Source of the DNA: Oleispira sp036960605
Lineage (GTDB): Bacteria > Pseudomonadota > Gammaproteobacteria > Pseudomonadales > Oceanobacteraceae
DNA: 64,000 nucleotides
Assembly (NCBI GenBank): GCA_036960605.1
Contig: JBALXI010000010.1
Coordinates: 75,418-139,417, forward strand
Direction: 5' to 3'
A program made the position numbers and the translations under genes. Of this stretch, positions 42,128-50,326 are shown in pieces. Numbering within the stretch: the stretch's first letter is position 1; each line of letters starts with the position of its first letter. The notes beneath the pieces were generated by a model. It was given only the letters and a program-made list of their open reading frames with translations, searched no databases and had not been told where the DNA came from.

Positions 42128-43525
42128 ATGTTTGATAGCTTAACAGACCGCCTCGGTGGTGCCTTAAAAAGCATTACTGGCCAGGCCAAACTGACCGAAG
42201 AAAATATTAAAGACACGATGCGCGAAGTGCGTATGGCGTTATTGGAAGCCGATGTAGCTTTACCTGCGGTTAAAGCATTTACAGATCGCGTTAAAGAGCG
42301 CGCTATCGGTTCCGAGGTAATGACCAGCCTAAATCCAGGCCAGGCATTCCTAAAAATTGTAAATGATGAATTGCGCGACATGATGGGTGAGGCCAATGAA
42401 GGTCTTAACCTAGCCGTGCAGCCGCCAGCAATTATCATGATGGCCGGTTTGCAGGGGGCGGGTAAAACCACCACCGCTGCGAAATTGGCTCGCTTCTTAA
42501 AAGAGCGCGATAAGAAAAAAGTAATGATGGTTTCTGTCGACGTTTATCGTCCTGCAGCCATCAAACAGCTTGAAACCTTATCGGAGGAAGTAGGTTCATT
42601 ATTCTTCCCGTCTGATATTAGCCAGAAGCCGATTGATATTGCGAAAGCCGCAATTGAAGCCGCTAAAACGCAATTCGCCGATGTATTGATTGTTGATACC
42701 GCGGGTCGTTTGGCCATTGACGAAGAGATGATGGGCGAGATTAAAGACTTGCACGCTGCTATCTCTCCGCAAGAAACTTTGTTTATCGTTGATGCGATGA
42801 CAGGGCAAGATGCTGCGAATACGGCTAAAGCCTTTAACGACACATTACCGCTTACGGGTGTGATTCTAACCAAAGCTGATGGTGATGCGCGTGGTGGTGC
42901 TGCGCTTTCTGTTCGTCATGTGACGGGCAAGCCGATTAAATTCATGGGTATGGGTGAGAAAACAGAGGCGTTAGAGCCTTTCCACCCAGAGCGTGTCGCG
43001 TCTCGTATTTTAGACTTGGGTGATATCATGACCCTTGTCGAAGATGCCGAGCGCAAAATCGATAAGAAAAAAGCCGATAAGCTGACGCAGAAATTAAAAG
43101 CCGGTAAAGGTTTTGATTTAGAAGATTTCCGCGACCAGTTACGCCAGATGAATAATATGGGTGGTATCACCTCTATGTTAGACAAGCTTCCAGGAATGGG
43201 TGGCGTGGCTAATATGGCGAAGCAAACGGATGCCGCTGAAGGTCAGTTTAAGCAGATGGATTCTATTATTTGTTCAATGACGCCTTTAGAACGTCATTTC
43301 CCAGATAAGATTAACGGTTCTCGTAAGAAGCGTATTGCGCGTGGTTCCGGTACTCAGATTCAAGACATTAACCGTTTGCTAAAGCAACATAAGCAAATGC
43401 AAAAAATGATGAAGAAGATGACAGCCAAAGGCGGCATGAAGAAAATGATGCGCGCTATGGGTGGTATGGCAGGCGCTGGTGGTGGCGGAATGCCTCCAGG
43501 TGGAATGCCTCCGATGATGCGCTGA
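42128..43525 (+). CDS. ffh: Signal recognition particle protein Ffh (SRP54)
   Basis: 465 residues. N domain, then GTPase G domain with GLQGAGKTTTAAKLA (about 106-120), DVYRPAAIKQLE, DTAGRL and TKADGDARGGAALS, then a Met-rich M domain whose end has repeated MKKMMRAMGGMAG and GGMPPGGMPP motifs. It binds 4.5S RNA and signal sequences and delivers nascent inner-membrane proteins to FtsY. Divergent from ypjD. The 4.5S RNA gene is not in the window. A bidirectional terminator follows. Confidence 0.97.
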   Translation: MFDSLTDRLGGALKSITGQAKLTEENIKDTMREVRMALLEADVALPAVKAFTDRVKERAIGSEVMTSLNPGQAFLKIVNDELRDMMGEANEGLNLAVQPPAIIMMAGLQGAGKTTTAAKLARFLKERDKKKVMMVSVDVYRPAAIKQLETLSEEVGSLFFPSDISQKPIDIAKAAIEAAKTQFADVLIVDTAGRLAIDEEMMGEIKDLHAAISPQETLFIVDAMTGQDAANTAKAFNDTLPLTGVILTKADGDARGGAALSVRHVTGKPIKFMGMGEKTEALEPFHPERVASRILDLGDIMTLVEDAERKIDKKKADKLTQKLKAGKGFDLEDFRDQLRQMNNMGGITSMLDKLPGMGGVANMAKQTDAAEGQFKQMDSIICSMTPLERHFPDKINGSRKKRIARGSGTQIQDINRLLKQHKQMQKMMKKMTAKGGMKKMMRAMGGMAGAGGGGMPPGGMPPMMR

Positions 43526-43552
43526 TTATTCGCGTATTATTTTAGAGAAAAT

Positions 43553-43590
43553 AAAAAAGGCCACGCTACTTCTGTAGTGTGGCCTTTTTA
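43553..43590. terminator. Bidirectional Rho-independent terminator after ffh
   Basis: GGCCACGCTAC (43559-43569) pairs with GTAGTGTGGCC (43574-43584) with one G-T pair and a TTCT loop. It is flanked by six A residues on the left and five T residues on the right. It lies between the convergent ffh and sterol-desaturase genes. Confidence 0.92.
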
Positions 43591-43628
43591 TTGGATGCTT
43601 GTTAAAAACTGTATGGAGGGGTATTTAA

Positions 43629-44510
43629 TTAATCATTCTCGGATGATTGCTTTGACGGCTTTGCGTATTTCTCAGTCACCCATTCTGGGTGCTTGTACAG
43701 AATTCTTAAATCTTTGTACTTCCATAAATCTTTAAAGATCGATACCAGTTCATAAACCTGAATGTAAAAAGGATTCAGTGGTTTAGCAGGCATGCGTGTA
43801 ACGCCGTATTTAATGACGCCTGCTTCACGTTCGTCACGGAAAGTGCCGAATATCTTATCCCAAATAATAAATACGCCACCAAAGTTACGATCGATTTGTG
43901 CAGGATTACTGCCGTGATGAACTCTGTGGTGAGAAGGCGTATTGAATATTTTCTCGATCCAGCCTAAGCGGCCTACGGCTTCGGTATGGCAGAAAAATTG
44001 ATAAAGCAGGTTGGTTTCAATCGCAATTAAAATCCAATCTTTATCGAAACCGACGAGTGAAAGCGGAATCCACATTAATAGCCAGTTACCGTTGAGTGCG
44101 TTTAAAAAGTTCTGACGTAACGCTGTCGATAAGTTCATGTGCTGTGATGAGTGGTGGGTAACATGGGTTGCCCAGAACCAGCGAAATTTGTGCATAGCCA
44201 AATGATTGAAGTACATGCAAAGATCGGCAAGGACGAACAAGATAGCAAATGCCCAAATTGAAGGCTCTGGATTCCAGCCTAAACCATAGGGGTTGATCAT
44301 GTCGGAGAAGGCGGTAATGAAAAGAGCAATTGCGATGCCATCAACAATCTTATAAGAAGCGCCCGTTGTTAGGTTCGCCAGCGTTTCGCCAAAGTGATAA
44401 TTGGTCTTTCCGGTTTTACGGTGTAAATACCAAGCTTCAAAAACCATCATCGACATGAAAACGACTCCGGCGGCTAGGATAAAACCAATTGCGCGTACTA
44501 AATCTTCCAT
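43629..44510 (-). CDS. Sterol desaturase / fatty acid hydroxylase family membrane protein
   Basis: 293 residues with about four membrane segments. The diiron His boxes of the fatty-acid-hydroxylase superfamily are present: HLAMH, HVTHHSSQHMN, a CHTE intermediate, and HRVHHGSNP. Family members hydroxylate or desaturate fatty acyl or sterol substrates using O2 and electrons. The substrate here is not known. It is divergent from an AraC-type regulator that probably controls it; the intergenic region holds two TTGACATT copies 21 bases apart. Confidence 0.9.
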   Translation of the reverse strand: MEDLVRAIGFILAAGVVFMSMMVFEAWYLHRKTGKTNYHFGETLANLTTGASYKIVDGIAIALFITAFSDMINPYGLGWNPEPSIWAFAILFVLADLCMYFNHLAMHKFRWFWATHVTHHSSQHMNLSTALRQNFLNALNGNWLLMWIPLSLVGFDKDWILIAIETNLLYQFFCHTEAVGRLGWIEKIFNTPSHHRVHHGSNPAQIDRNFGGVFIIWDKIFGTFRDEREAGVIKYGVTRMPAKPLNPFYIQVYELVSIFKDLWKYKDLRILYKHPEWVTEKYAKPSKQSSEND

Positions 44511-44596
44511 TAAATTCTCCGGCTCTTGCTGAGCTTCTTTTAACTTTCTGAGCTTTTTTAAGTAGGGGCATTATGCAGTGACTTTGGCTAGAAATA

Positions 44597-44625
44597 TTGA
44601 CATTAAGGCTTTCATTTTTGACATT
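44597..44625. promoter_or_regulatory. Candidate AraC-type operator (21-bp spaced direct repeat)
   Basis: TTGACATT occurs at 44597-44604 and at 44618-44625, a period of 21 bases or two helical turns on one DNA face. It lies in the gap between the divergent sterol-desaturase and AraC-regulator genes. TTGACA is also a perfect -35 hexamer, so operator and promoter may overlap. Confidence 0.5.
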
Positions 44626-44689
44626 TACTGCCAATGCGGCAATAGTGAGGTCTGCAATGTTAAAGCTCTGGTGGGTTTGAAGTAGGCGT

Positions 44690-45727
44690 ATGTTAGTAAA
44701 TTTTAATGTGGCAGGAGATTTGGCTAATCTTCTTTTGAGTTACCTGGATGCTAATCCTTTGGATGGAGGTTCGTTAGATACTCCAGAAAGCGGAAGTAAG
44801 CAGGCCGCTGAAATCGAGGCTTTGCGCAAGCAATTATCTCAATACAACGCTAACTCTCGGATGCCTTTTACAGACTGGTGGCATGCGCTGGAGATTATCG
44901 CCAAATTATATAATAAGTCTTATATCGGCCTGGAAGTGGGCGCTTACATTCAGCCGAGTCATTGTGGTGTTTTAGGCTATTTGAGTTTGTCGTGTGAATA
45001 TTTGGCCGAAGCATTGCAACGATTTGAGCGTTTTCAACGCCTTCTATACGAAGGGAATGAGGCCTTTACCCATGCTGAAGGTGAATTGGTTACCTTTTCT
45101 TGGCCTTTTGATTATGGTTATTCTACGCGAGAGTCTGATGAGGTTCTTATTTCCAGTTTGGCGAACTATGTCAGAATGCTGGTGGGTGACGATACCTTAA
45201 AGCCGACTAAGATCGGGTTTGTGCATGCTAAGCCAAAAAATGTCGCGCCTTACTTTCAGCTATTGGGCTGTGATGTGGAGTTTGATTGTAAGAATACCTA
45301 TATTTCTTTTCCCGTTTCAATGCTGACCTTAAAAGTTGAGAAGGCGGATCCCGCATTAAGAGCCTTATTAGATCAGCAAGCTCATGCCTTGTTAGATGTG
45401 CTTCCTAATGGCGATCATTTTGAGCAGCAGTTTTATAAGTATGTATTGCGGGCGATGCAAGATGGTAAGCCGACCATCGAAGAAGTTGCGGGCTATATGA
45501 AGTTGTCGTCGCGTACTTTGCATCGTCGTTTGGAAGAGCGCGAACTGGTCTTTAAGGTCTTATTGCAAAAAACACGGCAGCAGTTAGCCAAACAATATTT
45601 GAAGGAGGGGCGCTTAACGTTATCGGAAATTGCTTTATTATTAGGCTACTCCGAACAAAGTGCTTTTTCCCGAGCTTTCAAGCAGTGGTTAGGAATTACC
45701 CCATTACGCTTTCAGAAAATGCCCTAA
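44690..45727 (+). CDS. AraC-family transcriptional regulator
   Basis: 345 residues. The N-terminal two-thirds is the arabinose-binding-like/OruR-type ligand domain (DWWHALEIIAKLYNKSYIGLEVGAYIQPSHCGVLGYLSLSCEYLAEALQRFERFQRLL). The C-terminal about 95 residues are the AraC double helix-turn-helix (PTIEEVAGYMKLSSRTLHRRLEERE, then LSEIALLLGYSEQSAFSRAFKQWLGITPLRFQ). This subgroup often controls lipid or hydrocarbon genes beside it. It is divergent from the sterol-desaturase-family gene across 179 bases, the most probable target. Effector unknown. Confidence 0.93.
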   Translation: MLVNFNVAGDLANLLLSYLDANPLDGGSLDTPESGSKQAAEIEALRKQLSQYNANSRMPFTDWWHALEIIAKLYNKSYIGLEVGAYIQPSHCGVLGYLSLSCEYLAEALQRFERFQRLLYEGNEAFTHAEGELVTFSWPFDYGYSTRESDEVLISSLANYVRMLVGDDTLKPTKIGFVHAKPKNVAPYFQLLGCDVEFDCKNTYISFPVSMLTLKVEKADPALRALLDQQAHALLDVLPNGDHFEQQFYKYVLRAMQDGKPTIEEVAGYMKLSSRTLHRRLEERELVFKVLLQKTRQQLAKQYLKEGRLTLSEIALLLGYSEQSAFSRAFKQWLGITPLRFQKMP

Positions 45728-45779
45728 TTCATAGTGTTAACTCAATTAAGCATTGATAAGCACCTATATAGACACACGC

Positions 45780-45821
45780 GGGTCGTTTAAAGGCTGATCA
45801 TCTCTTTACACTTGCCGACCC
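45780..45821 (+). promoter_or_regulatory. Long hairpin in thrS leader or after the AraC gene
   Basis: GGGTCG (45780-45785) pairs with CGACCC (45816-45821), and an inner AAAG (45789-45792) pairs with CTTT (45804-45807). It lies upstream of the anticodon-like hairpin and could be a second structural domain of the thrS leader. It has no T run, so a terminator role is unlikely. Confidence 0.4.
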
Positions 45822-45862
45822 TATCTGTAATCTCCTACGTCTAATTTTTTATGTACACTCAT

Positions 45863-45883
45863 GTGACCTTTGGTAGGGGTCAC
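45863..45883 (+). promoter_or_regulatory. tRNA-Thr anticodon-arm mimic, putative thrS translational operator
   Basis: GTGACC (45863-45868) pairs with GGTCAC (45878-45883), extended by a T-G pair (45869/45877). The resulting 7-base loop is T-T-G-G-T-A-G (45870-45876). In tRNA numbering this gives U33, GGU at 34-36 and a purine at 37, matching the tRNA-Thr(GGU) anticodon loop. It ends 21 bases before the thrS ATG and 7 bases before its AAAGGAT ribosome site. E. coli thrS has an operator in the same place that ThrRS binds to block translation. Confidence 0.7.
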
Positions 45884-45904
45884 CACTGTGAAAGGATAGT
45901 TTTG

Positions 45905-47833
45905 ATGCCTGTTATTACACTCCCCGATGGTTCTAAGCGCGAGTTTGACCAAGCCGTAACCTTGATGCAAGTGGCCGAAGATATTGGGCCGGGTCTTGCC
46001 AAAGCGACCGTATGTGGTCGTATCAATGGTGAATTGGTTGATGCCTGCGAATTGATCGAGCACGATTCTGATATCTCTTTGATTACTGGTCGTGATCAGG
46101 AAGGCATTGAAGTGATTCGTCACTCTTTTGCGCACTTGATTGGCCACGCGGTTAAGCAGCTTTATCCAACCGCTAAAATGGCTATCGGTCCTGTGATTGA
46201 TGATGGCTATTATTACGACATCGATTACGAACGTCCTTTCACACCAGAAGATTTGACTGCGATTGAAAAACGCATGAAAGAGCTGGTTAAAAAAGATTAT
46301 CTTGTTAATAAAGAAATGACGCCTATTAAAGACGCGCGTCGTATTTTTGTTGATCGCGAAGAAGATTATAAAGTCGAATTGATCGACGATTTGATTCTTA
46401 AGGGTGAAACAGCTGTTGGTTTGTATCATCACGAAGAATACGTCGATATGTGTCGTGGACCTCACGTTCCTAGTACGAAGAGCATGCGTATCTTTAAGTT
46501 GATGCGTGTATCGGGTGCTTACTGGCGTGGCGATTCAAAGAATAAGCAGTTGCAGCGTATCTATGGTACGGCTTGGAACGATAAGAAAGAATTAAAAGAG
46601 TATCTGCATCGTTTAGAGGAAGCAGAGAAGCGTGACCACCGTAAGCTGGCTAAGCAATTGGATTTATTCCACTTGCAAGAAGAAGCGCCAGGTATGGTTT
46701 TTTGGCATCCAAATGGTTGGACTATTTACCAAGCGCTTGAACAGTACATGCGTAAAGTGCAAAACGATGCCGGTTACCAAGAAATTAAAACCCCTCAAGT
46801 TGTTGATCGCGCCTTGTGGGAAAAATCTGGACACTGGGAGCACTATGCTGATGGCATGTTTGTTACTGAGTCGGAAAAGCGCACCTATGCGATAAAACCG
46901 ATGAACTGCCCATGTCATATTCAAGTCTTTAATCAAGGCTTGAAAAGCTATCGTGATTTACCGTTGCGTTTGGCTGAGTTTGGTTGCTGTCACCGTAATG
47001 AGCCTTCTGGTGCATTACACGGCATTATGCGTGTACGCGGCTTTACTCAAGATGATGCGCACATTTTCGCTACTGAAAAACAGATTCGTCAAGAAGCGAC
47101 TGATTTTATCAAATTGACGCTTGAAGTGTATAAAGATTTTGGTTTTGAAAATGTTGAAATGAAATTGTCGACGCGTCCAGAAGGTCGTATCGGTGATGAC
47201 TCGCAATGGGATGCAGCAGAAGCGGCATTGGAAGATGCGCTGAATGATGCGGGTCTTGATTGGGAACTGCAGCCAGGTGAAGGTGCGTTCTACGGTCCTA
47301 AGATTGAATTCTCGTTACGCGACTGCTTAAATCGTGTCTGGCAGTGCGGTACTATTCAGCTAGACTTCATGTTGCCCGAACGTTTGGGTGCTCAATATGT
47401 TGCTGAAGACAATGAACGTAAAACGCCGGTAATGTTGCATCGTGCTATTTTGGGTTCATTTGAACGCTTCATCGGTATTTTGATCGAACATTACGCGGGC
47501 GCTTTTCCTGCTTGGTTAGCACCAAAACAGGTAGTCATTCTGAATATTACTGATAATCAGGGTGAATATTGCAAGAAAATTGAAGATTCTTTGAAAAAAG
47601 ATGACATTAGGGCCTCTGCGGACTTGAGAAATGAGAAGATTGGCTTTAAAATTCGCGAGCACACATTACACAAAGTGCCTTACCTGATTGTGGTAGGGGA
47701 TAAAGAAATCGAATCCAACACGGTAGCAGTGCGTACTCGTAAAGGAGATGATCTAGGAACAATGAGTCTAGACGCCTTTAAAGAGCTATTAGCGAAAGAT
47801 GTCGCCCGCCGCGGCCGAGTTGAAACGGAGTAA
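45905..47833 (+). CDS. thrS: Threonyl-tRNA synthetase
   Basis: 642 residues from the ATG at 45905, the usual length; an upstream in-frame ATG at 45851 lies before the leader hairpin and is rejected. The TGS domain (1-60), the editing domain with HSFAHLIGHAVKQLYP (HxxxH) and the CRGPHVP motif, the class II catalytic core (MNCPCHIQVF, CHRNEPSGALHG) and the C-terminal anticodon-binding domain are all present. It charges tRNA-Thr and hydrolyses Ser-tRNA-Thr. The stop is directly followed by infC. Probable autoregulation through the leader anticodon mimic. Confidence 0.97.
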   Translation: MPVITLPDGSKREFDQAVTLMQVAEDIGPGLAKATVCGRINGELVDACELIEHDSDISLITGRDQEGIEVIRHSFAHLIGHAVKQLYPTAKMAIGPVIDDGYYYDIDYERPFTPEDLTAIEKRMKELVKKDYLVNKEMTPIKDARRIFVDREEDYKVELIDDLILKGETAVGLYHHEEYVDMCRGPHVPSTKSMRIFKLMRVSGAYWRGDSKNKQLQRIYGTAWNDKKELKEYLHRLEEAEKRDHRKLAKQLDLFHLQEEAPGMVFWHPNGWTIYQALEQYMRKVQNDAGYQEIKTPQVVDRALWEKSGHWEHYADGMFVTESEKRTYAIKPMNCPCHIQVFNQGLKSYRDLPLRLAEFGCCHRNEPSGALHGIMRVRGFTQDDAHIFATEKQIRQEATDFIKLTLEVYKDFGFENVEMKLSTRPEGRIGDDSQWDAAEAALEDALNDAGLDWELQPGEGAFYGPKIEFSLRDCLNRVWQCGTIQLDFMLPERLGAQYVAEDNERKTPVMLHRAILGSFERFIGILIEHYAGAFPAWLAPKQVVILNITDNQGEYCKKIEDSLKKDDIRASADLRNEKIGFKIREHTLHKVPYLIVVGDKEIESNTVAVRTRKGDDLGTMSLDAFKELLAKDVARRGRVETE

Positions 47834-48379
47834 TTGAATATCAGACGTGATAATAAGCGTGGTGCTCGTGCTGAGCGCCCATCGATCAATGACAATATCA
47901 AAGCAAAAGAAGTACGATTAATCAACGCAGAAGGCGATCAAGCCGGCGTTGTAAGTATTGCTGATGCACTTGTAGCCGCTCAAGAAGCAGGCTTGGATTT
48001 GGTTCAGATTTCTGATGGCGATCCAATAGTCTGTAAGATTATGGACTATGGCCAAAAGCTATACGAAGAGAAGAAGCAGCGTAATGCTGCTAAGAAGAAG
48101 CAAGTACAGACTCAGGTTAAGGAAATAAAATTCCGTCCTGGGACTGAGGACGGCGATTACCAGGTAAAACTACGCAACCTGGTACGCTTCCTAGAAAACG
48201 GTGACAAAGCGAAGTGTTCTTTACGCTTCCGTGGTCGTGAGATGGCTCACCAACACCTTGGTATGCAGTTAATGTTGCGTCTCGAAAAAGATCTCGAGGC
48301 ATATGGCACCGTTGAACAGCGTCCTAAGATGGAAGGTCGTCAAATGATTATGGTGCTTTCACCGGCCAAAAAGAAGTAG
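47834..48379 (+). CDS. infC: Translation initiation factor IF-3 with a non-AUG start
   Basis: About 181 residues. IF3-N and IF3-C domains are clear: NDNIKAKEVRLINAEGDQAGVVSIADAL and VKEIKFRPGTEDGDYQVKLRNLVRFLENGDKAKCSLRFRGREMAHQHLG. No ATG is available at the N-terminus. The frame allows TTG at 47834 (only three bases after GGAG) or ATC at 47840 (nine bases after GGAG at 47827-47830, inside thrS). The E. coli homologue uses AUU for IF3 autoregulation, so a rare codon is expected. It heads the infC-rpmI-rplT part of the operon. I give the earliest possible start. Confidence 0.93.
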   Translation: MNIRRDNKRGARAERPSINDNIKAKEVRLINAEGDQAGVVSIADALVAAQEAGLDLVQISDGDPIVCKIMDYGQKLYEEKKQRNAAKKKQVQTQVKEIKFRPGTEDGDYQVKLRNLVRFLENGDKAKCSLRFRGREMAHQHLGMQLMLRLEKDLEAYGTVEQRPKMEGRQMIMVLSPAKKK

Positions 48380-48488
48380 TTAGGTTTTCAAACGAACCGC
48401 TTTGCCCTAGCACCGTAGCGATACGTGGTTGGGGTTTTGTACGTTCTACCTGCTGCTGTTTATTAACAATGCGAAGTGGTAAATAAAA

Positions 48489-48683
48489 ATGCCTAAGATT
48501 AAGACAAAAAGTGGTGCTGCGAAGCGCTTCAAGAAGACGGCTAACGGCTTTAAACACCGTCAAGCACACCGTGCACACATCTTGACCAAGAAAAGCACTA
48601 AGCGTAAGCGTCATTTGCGAGCTAATCTGATGGTTCACGCCTCAGACAAAGCAACCGTACGTCGTATGTTGCCGAACCTTTAA
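48489..48683 (+). CDS. rpmI: 50S ribosomal protein L35
   Basis: 64 residues, the normal size. The basic L35 pattern is present: MPKIKTKSGAAKRFKKTA, HRAHILTKKSTKRKRHLR, ATVRRMLPNL. It lies 109 bases after infC; in E. coli this region of the mRNA forms the operator through which L20 represses rpmI and rplT. I did not find a clear equivalent fold here. It is 33 bases before rplT. Confidence 0.97.
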   Translation: MPKIKTKSGAAKRFKKTANGFKHRQAHRAHILTKKSTKRKRHLRANLMVHASDKATVRRMLPNL

Positions 48684-48716
48684 TAAATCCCTTGGTATAA
48701 TTTGTAGGAGAGTCAT

Positions 48717-49073
48717 ATGGCTCGTGTAAAACGTGGTGTACAGGCGCGCAAGCGTCACAAAAAGATTTTAAAACTTGCTAAAGGTTATTACGGAGCTCGT
48801 AGCCGAGTTTTCCGTGTTGCTAAGCAAGCGGTAATTAAAGCGGGTCAATATGCATACCGTGACCGTCGTCAAAGAAAGCGTCAATTCCGTCAGTTGTGGA
48901 TTGCACGTATTAACGCTGGCGCACGTGTTAATGGTTTGTCTTACAGCCGTTTCATCAACGGTTTGAAGCTTGCTTCGATCGAAGTTGATCGTAAGATCAT
49001 GGCTGACCTAGCAGTAAACGAAAAAGGCGCTTTTGCGGCTCTAGTAGAGAAAGCTAAAGCTAGCCTTAAATAA
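48717..49073 (+). CDS. rplT: 50S ribosomal protein L20
   Basis: 118 residues, canonical length. Starts MARVKRGVQARKRHKKILK and contains RDRRQRKRQFRQLWIARINAG, all diagnostic of L20, an early 23S rRNA assembly protein. GGAG is present seven bases before the ATG. It is the last gene before the intergenic hairpins and terminator, so pheST may have a separate promoter or be reached by readthrough. Confidence 0.97.
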   Translation: MARVKRGVQARKRHKKILKLAKGYYGARSRVFRVAKQAVIKAGQYAYRDRRQRKRQFRQLWIARINAGARVNGLSYSRFINGLKLASIEVDRKIMADLAVNEKGAFAALVEKAKASLK

Positions 49074-49080
49074 GAATGAA

Positions 49081-49143
49081 GTTGGTTAGTTTATCTAGCC
49101 GATGATCATTTTTAGATAAACCAGCAATAACAGTTGGTTTATT
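49081..49143 (+). promoter_or_regulatory. Alternative hairpins in the rplT-pheS leader
   Basis: The strand GATAAACCAGC (49115-49125) can pair downstream with GTTGGTTTATT (49133-49143), or upstream with GTTGGT and TTATCTA (49081-49086, 49091-49097). The two folds are mutually exclusive and sit directly before the terminator at 49144. A mini-ORF (ATG ATC ATT TTT AGA TAA, 49102-49119) lies in the upstream loop but lacks a ribosome site. Attenuation is possible but unproven. Confidence 0.4.
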
Positions 49144-49181
49144 AAAATAAGGGAGTGGCTTTGCCACTCCCTTATTTTTTT
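49144..49181 (+). terminator. Strong Rho-independent terminator between rplT and pheS
   Basis: An AT-rich lower stem (AAAATAA, 49144-49150) and GGGAGTGGC (49151-49159) pair with GCCACTCCC (49163-49171) and the TTATTTT that follows, around a TTT loop, ending in seven T residues. It could end the thrS-infC-rpmI-rplT transcript or act as an attenuator of pheST. Confidence 0.93.
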
Positions 49182-49260
49182 GCATTCTATTTAGTAAATA
49201 GATAAAAAATTAGATTTAAGAATTCAGATTTACGAAATTTAGGTTTTTACGGAGTACACG

Positions 49261-50277
49261 ATGGAAAACCTCGACACGCTGGTTAATGAAGCGCTTGTAA
49301 AAGTAGCCAGTGCTAGTGAAGAAAATGCGTTATACCAGGTACAAGTTGAATACCTTGGTAAAAAAGGCACGATTACTTCTTTGTTGAAAACATTAGGTAA
49401 GCTATCTAATGAAGAGCGCCCGAAAGCCGGTGCTTTAATCAATGAAGGTAAAGTCACCGTACAGACTGCACTCAATGTGCGTAAGACCGATTTACAGACC
49501 ATTGCTTTGGCTGAAAAATTGGCAGCAGAAAAAATTGATGTGACGTTGACGGGCCGTAACCAACAGAGTGGTGGATTGCACCCGGTTACTCGTACACTTG
49601 AACGTATCGAAGCTTTCTTTACTAATGTCGGTTACAACGTTGCCGAAGGACCTGAGGTTGAGGACGATTTCCATAACTTCGAAGCTTTGAATATTCCATC
49701 GCACCATCCAGCACGTGCGATGCATGATACTTTCTATTTCAATGCTAATACCTTGTTACGTACGCACACATCGCCTGTGCAAGTTCGTACGATGGAAACG
49801 CAAGAGCCGCCGATTCGCGTGATCTGTCCAGGTCGTGTTTATCGTTGTGACTCGGATATTACCCACACACCTATGTTCCACCAGATCGAAGGTTTGTTGG
49901 TTGATGAGAATGTGAGTTTTGCCGATCTTAAGGGTACGGTTCAGCAGTTCTTGAAAGTATTTTTTGAAAAAGATTTAGCCGTTCGTTTCCGTCCGTCTTA
50001 CTTCCCATTCACTGAGCCATCGGCCGAAGTGGATATGGAATGTGTGATGTGTTCCGGTAAAGGCTGTCGTATTTGTAGCCACACCGGTTGGTTAGAGGTA
50101 ATGGGCTGCGGCATGGTACATCCAAAAGTATTTAAAGAGTCTGGCGTAGATGCGGAAAAGTATTCTGGTTTCGCTTTTGGTATGGGTGTAGAGCGTTTAG
50201 CAATGTTGCGTTATGGCGTAAATGATTTGCGCTTGTTCTTTGAAAATGACCTTCGTTTTTTACAGCAATTTAGATAA
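49261..50277 (+). CDS. pheS: Phenylalanyl-tRNA synthetase alpha subunit
   Basis: 338 residues. An N-terminal coiled-coil tRNA-binding arm (1-90) precedes the class II core: motif 1 region AEGPEVEDDFHNFEALNIPSHHPAR, motif 2 RTHTSPVQVRTM and CPGRVYRCD, and motif 3 GMGVERLAMLRYGVNDLR. Cysteines in ECVMCSGKGCRICSHTGW are typical of the gamma group. It forms the alpha2-beta2 enzyme with PheT, 49 bases downstream. A terminator upstream indicates either a separate promoter or attenuation. Confidence 0.97.
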   Translation: MENLDTLVNEALVKVASASEENALYQVQVEYLGKKGTITSLLKTLGKLSNEERPKAGALINEGKVTVQTALNVRKTDLQTIALAEKLAAEKIDVTLTGRNQQSGGLHPVTRTLERIEAFFTNVGYNVAEGPEVEDDFHNFEALNIPSHHPARAMHDTFYFNANTLLRTHTSPVQVRTMETQEPPIRVICPGRVYRCDSDITHTPMFHQIEGLLVDENVSFADLKGTVQQFLKVFFEKDLAVRFRPSYFPFTEPSAEVDMECVMCSGKGCRICSHTGWLEVMGCGMVHPKVFKESGVDAEKYSGFAFGMGVERLAMLRYGVNDLRLFFENDLRFLQQFR

Positions 50278-50326
50278 TACGAAGTCATTTTTTAAAACCA
50301 AAGAACTTATTTAGTAGGTAAATAAT

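Noticed and set aside
45851..45904. Upstream start of thrS at the ATG 45851
   Set aside because: It would translate through the anticodon-like hairpin and add 18 residues absent from the family; the ATG at 45905 has a good ribosome site.
49102..49119. pheM-like leader peptide (MIIFR) before pheS
   Set aside because: Only one Phe codon and no ribosome-binding site. It shares IFR with E. coli pheM but is too short to be annotated as a leader gene.
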